18,918 bases of DNA from CAZXNF01 sp050741255 (GTDB lineage: Bacteria > Pseudomonadota > Gammaproteobacteria > Burkholderiales > SG8-41). The notes beneath the pieces were generated by a model. The model had not been told where the DNA came from, ran no database searches, and saw nothing but the letters and a program-made list of their open reading frames with translations. The stretch spans positions 1 through 18,918 of the forward strand of contig JBOIEQ010000081.1 of the NCBI GenBank assembly GCA_050741255.1, read 5' to 3'. Below are positions 6,805 through 13,649 of the stretch, piece after piece (position 1 is the stretch's first letter; the number at the start of each line of letters is the position of its first letter). The position numbers were made by a program, and so were the translations under genes.

Positions 6805-8337
6805 TCAGAAACTCGTCGGCCAGGCGGCCATCAGGTGCCGTCCGACGCCTTTGGACTGCCGCAACTGGTGCACGTCGAGCATCTTGATGAGGTAGTCGCG
6901 CGTCTGCTCGGGGCGGATCACGTCCTGCACGGCGTAGAGCGCGGCGAGGTCATAGACGGAATTGTCCCGCTGCATAGCGGTCTTGCTGGCCTCGAAATCC
7001 GGATCGCCCGGCTTCAGCCCCGACACCACCGTCACCGCGTAGCTCGGGTCCATGAAGCTGATCTCGGCCGTCGGCCACGCGATGAACTCGTCGGAGTTCC
7101 GGCCGCCGCCCATGTTGATGTAGGCCTGCCCGTAGGTCTTGCGTACCAGCACGGTCAGTTTCGGCACGGTCACCAGCGCAAGGGCATTCATGAAGTTCAT
7201 GATCTTGCCCGGGGCGCGCTTGCGTTCGGCCTCGACGCCGATGGCGAACCCCGGCGTGTCGACGAACATCACGAGGGGGATGTTGTAGGAATCGCACAAC
7301 ACCAGGAAGCTGACGATCTTGTCGCAGGCGTCCGCGTCGAGCGCGCCGCCCTTGTACATCGGGTTGTTGGCGATGAGGCCCACGGTCCTGCCGTCCAGCC
7401 GGGCGAGCGTGGTGACCGCGGTGCGGCCGAAGCGCGCCTTGAGTTCGAAGGTGCTGCCGTCGTCCGCGACGCACTGGAGCACGCGGCGCATGTCGTAGAC
7501 CTGCGTGCGCGACTCGGGGAGGATTTTCAGCAGGTCGCCGGCGCGTCCGCCCGAACCCGCGGGTACCGGCATCACCGGCGGGGCTTCCGAGGCGTTGGCC
7601 GGCAGGTAGGACAGAAAGGTCTTGACGGCATCGATGGCCTCCTCGTCACTGTCGACCACCTGATCGGCAAAGCCGGTCGACTCCGCATGCACGCGCCAGC
7701 CGCCCAGTTCCTCCGCATCCACCGGATCGTTCATGGCCAGCGAGGCGAGCAGTGAACTCGACACGGCGATGATGGCGCCCTTGCGCATCACGTTGAAGTC
7801 CGCCAGCACGCAATACCAGGTGGACGAGCCGTAGCAGAGGCCGAGCGCCGCCGACACCCAGGGGCTTTCGCGCTGGCGCAGGTACTGCTGCGGATCCTGG
7901 GCGAGCAGCGTGCCCATGCCGCGCGCGCCCATGTTGTCGGGCAGCCGCGCCCCGGAGGATTCGCCGAGGAACACCAGCGGCAGGCCGCGCGAGGCGGCAG
8001 CACGCCGCATGTGGCCGATTTTTTTCATGTTGGTCGCGGCGCTGGACGCGCCCATGACCGTGAAGTCGTTGGCGACGACCGCTGCAACGCGCCCGTCGAT
8101 CTTGCCGTAACCCGCAATCTTGCCGTCGGCGGGCGAGCGCGTCCCGGCGCCGGCGACGACCGAGGTGGCGAGCAGTCCGGATTCGATGAAGGTGTCCGGG
8201 TCGAACAGGCGCGCGATGCGTTCGCGCGCGTTGAGCACGCCGGCGGCGCGCCGTTTCGCGAGTTTTTCCGCGCCGCCCATGGCCAGGGCGGCCTCACGGC
8301 GGCGTTCGAGTTCGTCCAGTGTGTCTTTGTTCGTCAT
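6805..8337 (-). CDS. Acyl-CoA carboxylase carboxyltransferase subunit (first copy)
   Basis: This is a 510-residue carboxyltransferase-family protein, clearly distinct in sequence from its neighbour. Hallmarks are LNARERIARLFD (35-46), ESSGARL (126-132) in the first half, and IANNPMYKGGALD (322-334), VDTPGF (359-364) and KTYGQAYINM (400-409) in the second half. These positions correspond to acyl-CoA and biotin pocket loops in propionyl-CoA and methylcrotonyl-CoA carboxylases. ATG 8337 was chosen because the protein N-terminus then matches the family. However, no Shine-Dalgarno sequence precedes it (the upstream run is C-rich), so the start is less sure. It lies 65 bp after the isocitrate-lyase-like gene. 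Two different carboxyltransferases side by side suggest either a mixed oligomer or two steps of one pathway. Confidence 0.9.
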   Translation of the reverse strand: MTNKDTLDELERRREAALAMGGAEKLAKRRAAGVLNARERIARLFDPDTFIESGLLATSVVAGAGTRSPADGKIAGYGKIDGRVAAVVANDFTVMGASSAATNMKKIGHMRRAAASRGLPLVFLGESSGARLPDNMGARGMGTLLAQDPQQYLRQRESPWVSAALGLCYGSSTWYCVLADFNVMRKGAIIAVSSSLLASLAMNDPVDAEELGGWRVHAESTGFADQVVDSDEEAIDAVKTFLSYLPANASEAPPVMPVPAGSGGRAGDLLKILPESRTQVYDMRRVLQCVADDGSTFELKARFGRTAVTTLARLDGRTVGLIANNPMYKGGALDADACDKIVSFLVLCDSYNIPLVMFVDTPGFAIGVEAERKRAPGKIMNFMNALALVTVPKLTVLVRKTYGQAYINMGGGRNSDEFIAWPTAEISFMDPSYAVTVVSGLKPGDPDFEASKTAMQRDNSVYDLAALYAVQDVIRPEQTRDYLIKMLDVHQLRQSKGVGRHLMAAWPTSF

Positions 8338-8402
8338 GTCAGGGGGGCTATTGGGAGAGAGTGACGGGTTGCCGCGCAGACGCGCAGGCGACAGGTCCGG
8401 GT

Positions 8403-9326
8403 TTACGGCTTGCGGCGGGACTTCTTCTCCACGGTGGCGCGCTCGATGGCGTAGTAGTCCTCCAATCCAATCAGCTTTTCGGCGGCGTGGCGCGCGGCGG
8501 TGCACTGCGCTTCGGTCAGCCCGGTGTAGTTGCCGGTGCGCTTCAATTCGCGGAACGCCTGATCGATGTAGTGGTAATGGACGCAGGTGGAGAGGATGGC
8601 GTCAATGCAGCCGGCGTAGCCCATCCGTTTCAGCTCGCGGAAGGAATACAGCGGCCGCCCGTCGCGGTTGCCGCGGCTCTGCACGTAGACCAGCGGCAGC
8701 TTGCAGTCACGCGGCGCGCGCTCGGTTTCGCGCGGCGTGCGCGGGAAGATGAGTCCCAGGTCCGCGCCCACCTTCGCGGCGACGTTCATGCGCTTGACGG
8801 CCTCGGCGTAGCCCTGCTCGCGGCAGGCGTCGGAGCGCGCGATGATGACGAAGTCGGGATCGGCCTCGTCGCGCGCGCGGCAGGCATAGTCGATCTTGTC
8901 CTTGAACTCCTGCAAGGGAATGTTGTGCGCGATGTACGTGTGGTAGTGCGCACGCTTTGGAAAGAGCTGGTCCTCGATGTGCACGCCGGCGACGCCCGCG
9001 CGGATGCACTCGCGCACCGTGCGCATGGTGTGCAGCGGCTCACCCCAGGCCGCGCCGGCGTCCATCACGACGGGGATGTCCACCGTGGCGGCGATCGCGC
9101 TGGCGTAGCCGATCTGCTCGTTCATCGTCAGCAGCGGTTCGGAAATCGTGGAATGCGCGCCGGTGACGAAGCCGCCGTTGTAGACGCAGTTGAACCCGGC
9201 CGCTTGCGCGATCTTCGCGGCGAGCGGGTCGAACACGGCGGGCAACTCGAGGAAGGTGCCTTTGTCGACGAGGCGGCGCAGACGGGCGACGGGAGAGAGG
9301 GTTCGTGCGGTTTTTCTGGCGGGCAT
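8403..9326 (-). CDS. Isocitrate lyase/PEP mutase superfamily protein with non-canonical active site
   Basis: This 307-residue single-domain TIM-barrel protein belongs to the superfamily of methylisocitrate lyase, PEP mutase, oxaloacetate decarboxylase and dimethylmalate lyase. The fold is clear from FLELPAVFDPLAA (25-37), GVAGVHIEDQ (111-120) and FVIIARSDA (159-167). Two canonical elements are altered. The metal-binding DADTG(F/Y)G loop reads DAGAAWG (89-95), losing the second Asp, and the catalytic KRCGH of the lyases reads KRAHYH (124-129), losing the Cys. It is therefore unlikely to be PrpB or isocitrate lyase. A C-C lyase or decarboxylase acting on an alpha-keto or 2-hydroxy acid made in this cluster is possible. 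It starts 35 bp after the hydrolase gene. Fold assignment is firm; the reaction is unknown. Confidence 0.85.
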   Translation of the reverse strand: MPARKTARTLSPVARLRRLVDKGTFLELPAVFDPLAAKIAQAAGFNCVYNGGFVTGAHSTISEPLLTMNEQIGYASAIAATVDIPVVMDAGAAWGEPLHTMRTVRECIRAGVAGVHIEDQLFPKRAHYHTYIAHNIPLQEFKDKIDYACRARDEADPDFVIIARSDACREQGYAEAVKRMNVAAKVGADLGLIFPRTPRETERAPRDCKLPLVYVQSRGNRDGRPLYSFRELKRMGYAGCIDAILSTCVHYHYIDQAFRELKRTGNYTGLTEAQCTAARHAAEKLIGLEDYYAIERATVEKKSRRKP

Positions 9327-9361
9327 GGCGGACCTGGTGAGGGAGTGAAGGGGGTGATCGT

Positions 9362-10315
9362 TCAACGCGGCCGCAGGCGTTCGGCGATGGCGGCGGTGGT
9401 GGGTGCGGCGGCGTACAGGTCTCTGGCGCTGTGGCCGACGCCGGGCACCGTGTAGAGCTGCCACGCGAAAGCCCAGCCGCGGGCGCGCGCCAGGCGTTCC
9501 GCCTCGCGGTAGAACGCGACTGCGCGTTCGTGGCGGTTGGCGCCCTGCGCCACTGCGCCGGGACGCGTGTCGAGATCCTTCGCGCCGGTGTCGGCGGTGC
9601 CGGTCAAAACGGTCAAGGGCTGGTTGAGGTAGCGGCGCAGCGCGGCATCGTCCGCGAGTCGTTCCGGCAGTCCGCCGAAGCCGTAGGGAAAGCGCCGGTC
9701 GCGCGAAGGCCAGACGAAGGATGAGGGATTGGCGATCAGGATGCCGCGCGCGCTGGTCGGCGTGAACGCGACGATGCGGGAGAGCATCTGCCCGCCGGCG
9801 GAATGTCCCAGCAGCAGATAGCCGAGGCCGGGGCGCCCTTCCGCCTGACGCGCGGCGTCGACGAGCCCGAGCACGTGCCTGCTGGTCCACTGCTCCTCGG
9901 GTTCAAGGGAAAGCTCCTCCACGCCAGCCACGAAGCGCTCGCGCACGAGTCCCGCGGAGTGATAACGCCAACCTGGAAAACGTTTCGCATCAAACTGCGG
10001 CGCCACGACCAGCAGGCCGAAGCGGTCGGCGAGCGGGCGGGCGGCATCGCGGTAGGCTTCCGCATTGCGTCCCAGGCCGTGAAAGGTCATGAGGAGGGGG
10101 CCGCCACGGTAGCCGACCGGCTTGTAGGTCCAGACATCGAAAGTCTCGCCGCCGGCGGTCAGTTGGACCTGACCGTTGCCTTCGGGCAGCGCGGCGGGCG
10201 CGGGCGGCGCGCCGCAGACGAGGCAGACGAGGCAGACAAGCAGCGCTGTCCGCAAGCAGAAAGCCGCGCGGGAGTGCCGCCGATGTTGCGGTGCGGAAGT
10301 GAAGAGAGCAAACAC
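9362..10315 (-). CDS. Exported alpha/beta hydrolase
   Basis: This is a 317-residue alpha/beta-hydrolase-fold esterase or related enzyme. The oxyanion region FHGLGRN (78-84), nucleophile elbow GHSAG (170-174, S172), a likely acid in GTADTGAKD (D242 or D247) and H295 in VPGVGHS are visible. The N-terminus has basic residues, a hydrophobic core (about 20-33) and Ala/Pro-rich cleavage sites near residue 42, which indicates Sec export. The core contains a tandem LVC repeat encoded by a 9-bp repeat. No standard lipobox is seen. The best start is GTG 10315, with a weak ribosome binding site, 39 bp after the gcdH stop. A periplasmic hydrolase in an acyl-CoA operon could release the pathway's growth substrate from an ester or polymer; that is inference. 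The class is clear, the substrate is not. Confidence 0.82.
   Translation of the reverse strand: MFALFTSAPQHRRHSRAAFCLRTALLVCLVCLVCGAPPAPAALPEGNGQVQLTAGGETFDVWTYKPVGYRGGPLLMTFHGLGRNAEAYRDAARPLADRFGLLVVAPQFDAKRFPGWRYHSAGLVRERFVAGVEELSLEPEEQWTSRHVLGLVDAARQAEGRPGLGYLLLGHSAGGQMLSRIVAFTPTSARGILIANPSSFVWPSRDRRFPYGFGGLPERLADDAALRRYLNQPLTVLTGTADTGAKDLDTRPGAVAQGANRHERAVAFYREAERLARARGWAFAWQLYTVPGVGHSARDLYAAAPTTAAIAERLRPR
10214..10240. repeat. 9-bp tandem repeat inside the hydrolase signal peptide
   Basis: GCAGACGAG occurs twice in a row and is followed by GCAGACAAG. On the minus strand it encodes LVC-LVC-LVC at residues 26-34, the hydrophobic core of the signal peptide. The period is a multiple of three, so copy-number change would lengthen or shorten the core without a frameshift. 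Confidence 0.8.
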
Positions 10316-10354
10316 CTCGCGATTCTACGCAGGGGCGAGGGCCGCGGGCCAGCG

Positions 10355-11545
10355 CTAGAACGCGGCGATGCCCGTTTGCGCGCGCCCGAGTGTCAGCGCG
10401 TGGATGTCGTGCGTGCCTTCGTAGGTGTTGACCGCCTCGAGGTTCATGACGTGGCGGATCACATGGTACTCGTCGGAAATGCCGTTGCCGCCGTGCATGT
10501 CGCGCGCGACGCGCGCGATGGCGAGCGACTTGCCGCAGTTGTTGCGCTTCACCAGCGAAATCATTTCCGGCGCAGCGAGGCCGTCGTCCATCAGTCGGCC
10601 GAGCCGCAGCGCGGCCTGCTGGCCGAGTGCGATCTCCGTCTGCATGTCGGCGAGCTTCAGTTGCACGAGCTGGTTGGCGGCGAGCGGGCGGCCGAACTGC
10701 TTGCGTTCCAGCGTGTAGTTGCGCGCGGCCTGCCAGCAGAATTCGGCGGCGCCGAGCGCGCCGAAGGCGATGCCGAAGCGCGCCTTGTTCAGGCAGGACA
10801 GCGGGCCCTTGAGGCCGCGCACGCCGGGCAGCATGTTCTCCGCCGGCACGGGTACTTCGTCCATGGCGATCTCGCCGGTGACGGACGCGCGCAGGCTGAA
10901 CTTGCCTTCGATCTTCGGTGCGGTCAGTCCTTGCATGCCTTTTTCCAGCAGGAAGCCGCGGATCGCGCCTTCGTCGTCCTTCGCCCACACCAGGAAGACG
11001 TCGGCGATCGGCGCGTTGGTGATCCACATCTTGGCGCCGGAGAGCACGTAGCCCGCGCCCGACTTGCGGGCGCGGGTGACCATGCCGGACGGATCGGATC
11101 CGTGATTCGGTTCCGTCAGGCCGAAGCAGCCGACCCACTCGCCGCTGGCGAGTTTCGGCAGATATTTCTCTTTTTGCGCGTCAGAGCCGAACGCGGAGAT
11201 GGGGTACATGACGAGCGAGGACTGCACGCTCATGGCGGAGCGGTAGCCGCTGTCGACGCGCTCGACTTCACGCGCGATGAGGCCGTAGCAGACGTGGTTG
11301 AGGCCCGCGCAGCCGTAGCCTTCGATGGTGGAGCCGAGGAAGCCCATCTCGCCCATCTCGTTCATGATCGCGCGGTCGAAGCGCTCGTGGCGGTTGGCTT
11401 CCAGGATGCGGGGCTGGAGTTTGGCCCGACAGTATTCGCGCGCCGCGTCGCGCACGAGGCGCTCGTCTTCGGTGAGCTGCGCCTCGAGCAGCAGCGGGTC
11501 TTCCCAGGCGAAGGCCGGTTTGGTGGTGGGGATGGCGGCGGTCAT
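10355..11545 (-). CDS. gcdH: Glutaryl-CoA dehydrogenase (decarboxylating)
   Basis: This 396-residue FAD-dependent acyl-CoA dehydrogenase oxidises and decarboxylates glutaryl-CoA to crotonyl-CoA, passing electrons to ETF. It serves lysine/tryptophan and aromatic (benzoyl-CoA) degradation. Recognition rests on long near-identical blocks shared with human GCDH: RVDSGYRSAMSVQSSL (96-111), GCFGLTEPN (139-147), GFLLEKGM, LKRNNCGK and NTYEGTHDIHAL. E376 in TYEGT is the catalytic base. The length matches the mature family. ATG 11545 follows an AGGA ribosome binding site. The reading frame stays open far upstream, but that part overlaps the efflux adaptor gene on the other strand and shows no family similarity. 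It is the first gene of the minus-strand cluster and is divergent from the efflux operon, with 165 bp between the start codons. Confidence 0.96.
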   Translation of the reverse strand: MTAAIPTTKPAFAWEDPLLLEAQLTEDERLVRDAAREYCRAKLQPRILEANRHERFDRAIMNEMGEMGFLGSTIEGYGCAGLNHVCYGLIAREVERVDSGYRSAMSVQSSLVMYPISAFGSDAQKEKYLPKLASGEWVGCFGLTEPNHGSDPSGMVTRARKSGAGYVLSGAKMWITNAPIADVFLVWAKDDEGAIRGFLLEKGMQGLTAPKIEGKFSLRASVTGEIAMDEVPVPAENMLPGVRGLKGPLSCLNKARFGIAFGALGAAEFCWQAARNYTLERKQFGRPLAANQLVQLKLADMQTEIALGQQAALRLGRLMDDGLAAPEMISLVKRNNCGKSLAIARVARDMHGGNGISDEYHVIRHVMNLEAVNTYEGTHDIHALTLGRAQTGIAAF

Positions 11546-11616
11546 GTGCGTGTTCCTGAAAGTCCAATACCGGATTACCGGATGACAGCAGGCTTGCCCC
11601 GGAAAGCCGGCGCAAT

Positions 11617-11632
11617 CCTGATAAAATTCAGG
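11617..11632. promoter_or_regulatory. Inverted repeat in the gcdH/efflux divergent promoter region
   Basis: CCTGA-TAAAAT-TCAGG is a hyphenated palindrome near the centre of the divergent region. A plus-strand promoter-like pair, TTGCCC (11594-11599) and TGATAA (11619-11624), overlaps it, although its 19-bp spacing is long. It could be an operator controlling one or both operons. Nearby are short repeats (ACCGGATT/ACCGGATG around 11569-11584). No minus-strand promoter for gcdH is convincing. Confidence is low because the arms are only 5 bp. Confidence 0.3.
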
Positions 11633-11710
11633 TTGATTTTCGCACCATTTCCGCTTTCCTTCCCAACCTTCTCGTTTCCGCGCGCGCACGTCGCGCGGCC
11701 AGGATGTCGA

Positions 11711-12925
11711 ATGTCCGACCAGCCTCCCGATCTCGGCGCACTCAGGATCGACCGCACCAGGCCCGTGAAGCGCAAGCCGCGCTGGCGCCGCTGGCTGGTG
11801 ATCGGCGTGCTGGTGGTCGTTGCCGTCGCGGGCTTCGGCTGGCGCTACGCCACGGCGCCGGTGGCCGTGGAGGTTGGTTCGGTGTCGCTGGCCTGGCCCG
11901 CGCAGGGCTACACGCTGCTGAATGCGACCGGTTACGTGGTCGCGCAGCGCAAGGCCTCGGTCGCTTCGAAGGCGACCGGCCGTCTGGAATGGCTGGGTGT
12001 GCGCGAAGGCAGCGCGGTTACGGAAGGGGAAGTGATCGCCCGGCTGGAGAACCGCGACGTCACCGCGCAGATGCAGCAGGCGGCCGCCAACGTCAACGTG
12101 GCACGGGCCAACCTCGGCCAGGGCGAAGCCGAACTGAAGGAGGCGGAGCGGGCGTTCAAGCGCTCGGAGGACCTGCTGCGCCAGAATTTCGTGGCGCAGG
12201 CCGCCCACGACACGGCGCTGTCGCGACTGGACAAGGCGAAAGCCAACATCGCGTCGCTGCAGGCGGCGATCGCGGCGGCGGAGGCAGCACATCGCAATGC
12301 GCAGGTGGCGCTCGACCAGACACTGATCCGCGCGCCCTTCACCGGCGTGGTGCTGACCAAGAACGCGAACGTCGGCGACAACATCACGCCGTTTTCCGCG
12401 GCGGCCGACACCAAGGGCGCGGTGCTGACAATGGCCGACATGGCGACGCTGGAAGTCGAGGCCGATGTCTCCGAGTCCAACATCGGCAAGGTCAAGGTCG
12501 GCCAGCCCTGCGAAATCCAGCTCGATGCGCTGCCGGACGTGCGCCTGCACGGGAACGTGTCGCGCCTGGTGCCGACGGTCGACCGCTCGAAGGCGACGGT
12601 GCTGGTGAAGATCCGCTTTACCGACCCCGATCCGCGGGTGCTGCCGGAGATGAGCGCCAAAGTCGCCTTCCTCGGGAAGGAGGTCGCGACGGATGAGCGC
12701 ACGCCGCGGCTTGCGTTGCAGGCGGGCGCAGTGGTCCAGCGCGACGGCCGCAGCGTCGTCTACTTGGTGGCGAGCGGCCGTGCGCGCGAGACCGCGGTAA
12801 CGACCGGCGGGAAAATCGGCGATCTGGTGGAAGTGACGAGCGGCGTGAAGGCCGGCGACAAGGTGGTGCTGCGGCCGTCCGACCAGTTGCGCGACGGCGC
12901 GGCGGTCACCGTCGCCGCGAAATGA
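11711..12925 (+). CDS. MacA/HlyD-type periplasmic adaptor (membrane fusion protein) of an ABC exporter
   Basis: This 404-residue adaptor would bridge an inner-membrane ABC exporter to an outer-membrane channel. A basic cytoplasmic tail (1-27) is followed by one membrane anchor (about 28-46). Next come the first half of the lipoyl/barrel-sandwich domain (ATGYVVAQRKASVASKATG, 72-90), a long alpha-helical coiled-coil hairpin rich in Ala, Glu and Lys (about 116-202), the second lipoyl half (IRAPFTGVVLTK, 206-217), and beta-barrel and membrane-proximal domains with PEMSAKVAF (312-320). The start is supported by AGGA six bases upstream. It leads a five-gene operon, with the ATPase 16 bp downstream. 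No outer-membrane (TolC-like) gene is present. Family certain; cargo unknown. Confidence 0.9.
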   Translation: MSDQPPDLGALRIDRTRPVKRKPRWRRWLVIGVLVVVAVAGFGWRYATAPVAVEVGSVSLAWPAQGYTLLNATGYVVAQRKASVASKATGRLEWLGVREGSAVTEGEVIARLENRDVTAQMQQAAANVNVARANLGQGEAELKEAERAFKRSEDLLRQNFVAQAAHDTALSRLDKAKANIASLQAAIAAAEAAHRNAQVALDQTLIRAPFTGVVLTKNANVGDNITPFSAAADTKGAVLTMADMATLEVEADVSESNIGKVKVGQPCEIQLDALPDVRLHGNVSRLVPTVDRSKATVLVKIRFTDPDPRVLPEMSAKVAFLGKEVATDERTPRLALQAGAVVQRDGRSVVYLVASGRARETAVTTGGKIGDLVEVTSGVKAGDKVVLRPSDQLRDGAAVTVAAK

Positions 12926-12941
12926 GGGCGCGGGCGGGCCG

Positions 12942-13649
12942 ATGAGCGCGCTGGTCGTCGAGATCCGCAGTCTCGCCAAGCACTACGTGCGTGGCGGGCA
13001 GGCCGTGCCCGTGCTGACCGATATCTCGCTCGACATCGTTGCCGGCGAGTTCCTCGCTCTGATGGGGCCTTCCGGTTCCGGCAAGTCCACGCTGCTGAAC
13101 CTGATCGCCGGCATTGACAAACCCTCCGCGGGCAGCCTGCGGGTCGCGGGCGTGGACATCGCGGCGCTGGACGAAAGCGAACTCGCGGACTGGCGCGCGC
13201 GGAACATCGGCTTCATCTTCCAGTTCTACAACCTGATGCCCGTGCTGACCGCCGTCGAGAATGTCGAACTGCCGCTGCTGCTGACCTCGCTCGGCGCGGC
13301 GGACCGCCGGGCGCGCGCCGAGGCGGCGCTCGGCATGGTGGGGCTGGCCGACCGCGTGGAACACTATCCGTCGGAGCTGTCCGGTGGACAGCAGCAGCGG
13401 GTGGCGATCGCGCGCGCGATCATCACCGATCCCACGCTGGTCGTGGCCGACGAGCCGACCGGCGACCTCGACCGCAAGTCGGCCGAGGATGTGCTGGCGC
13501 TGCTCGACCGCCTGAACAGCGAGCTGGGCAAGACCATCGTGATGGTCACGCACGATGCGACGGCAGCCGCCCACGCGCGACGCGTGGTCCATCTTGACAA
13601 GGGCGTGCTCGGTGCGGATCCCTATCCGCAGCCGCAGGCGGCGGCATGA
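12942..13649 (+). CDS. ABC exporter ATPase, MacB/LolD type
   Basis: This 235-residue nucleotide-binding subunit hydrolyses ATP to drive the FtsX-type permeases encoded downstream. All motifs are intact: Walker A GPSGSGKST (42-50), Q-loop glutamine at Q94 (FIFQFYNLMP), signature LSGGQQQR (146-153), Walker B LVVADEPTGDLD (166-177) and switch histidine H204 (MVTHD). The QFYNL and ADEPTGDLD wording is characteristic of the MacB/LolD/FtsE group. Its stop codon overlaps the ATG of the following TPR gene (ATGA at 13646-13649), so translation of the two is coupled. It is a stand-alone ATPase, unlike MacB, where ATPase and permease are fused. Confidence 0.95.
   Translation: MSALVVEIRSLAKHYVRGGQAVPVLTDISLDIVAGEFLALMGPSGSGKSTLLNLIAGIDKPSAGSLRVAGVDIAALDESELADWRARNIGFIFQFYNLMPVLTAVENVELPLLLTSLGAADRRARAEAALGMVGLADRVEHYPSELSGGQQQRVAIARAIITDPTLVVADEPTGDLDRKSAEDVLALLDRLNSELGKTIVMVTHDATAAAHARRVVHLDKGVLGADPYPQPQAAA

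Noticed and set aside
8403..9326. Calling this gene prpB or aceA
   Set aside because: The KRCGH cysteine and the second metal-loop Asp are both missing, so a specific lyase name is not supported.
9803..11710. Upstream extension of the adaptor frame to a much longer protein
   Set aside because: The extension is antisense to the hydrolase and gcdH genes. The adaptor has a good ribosome binding site and a normal N-terminus at 11711.
11546..12979. Upstream extension of the gcdH frame
   Set aside because: It is antisense to the adaptor gene, and the known enzyme family begins where ATG 11545 places it.
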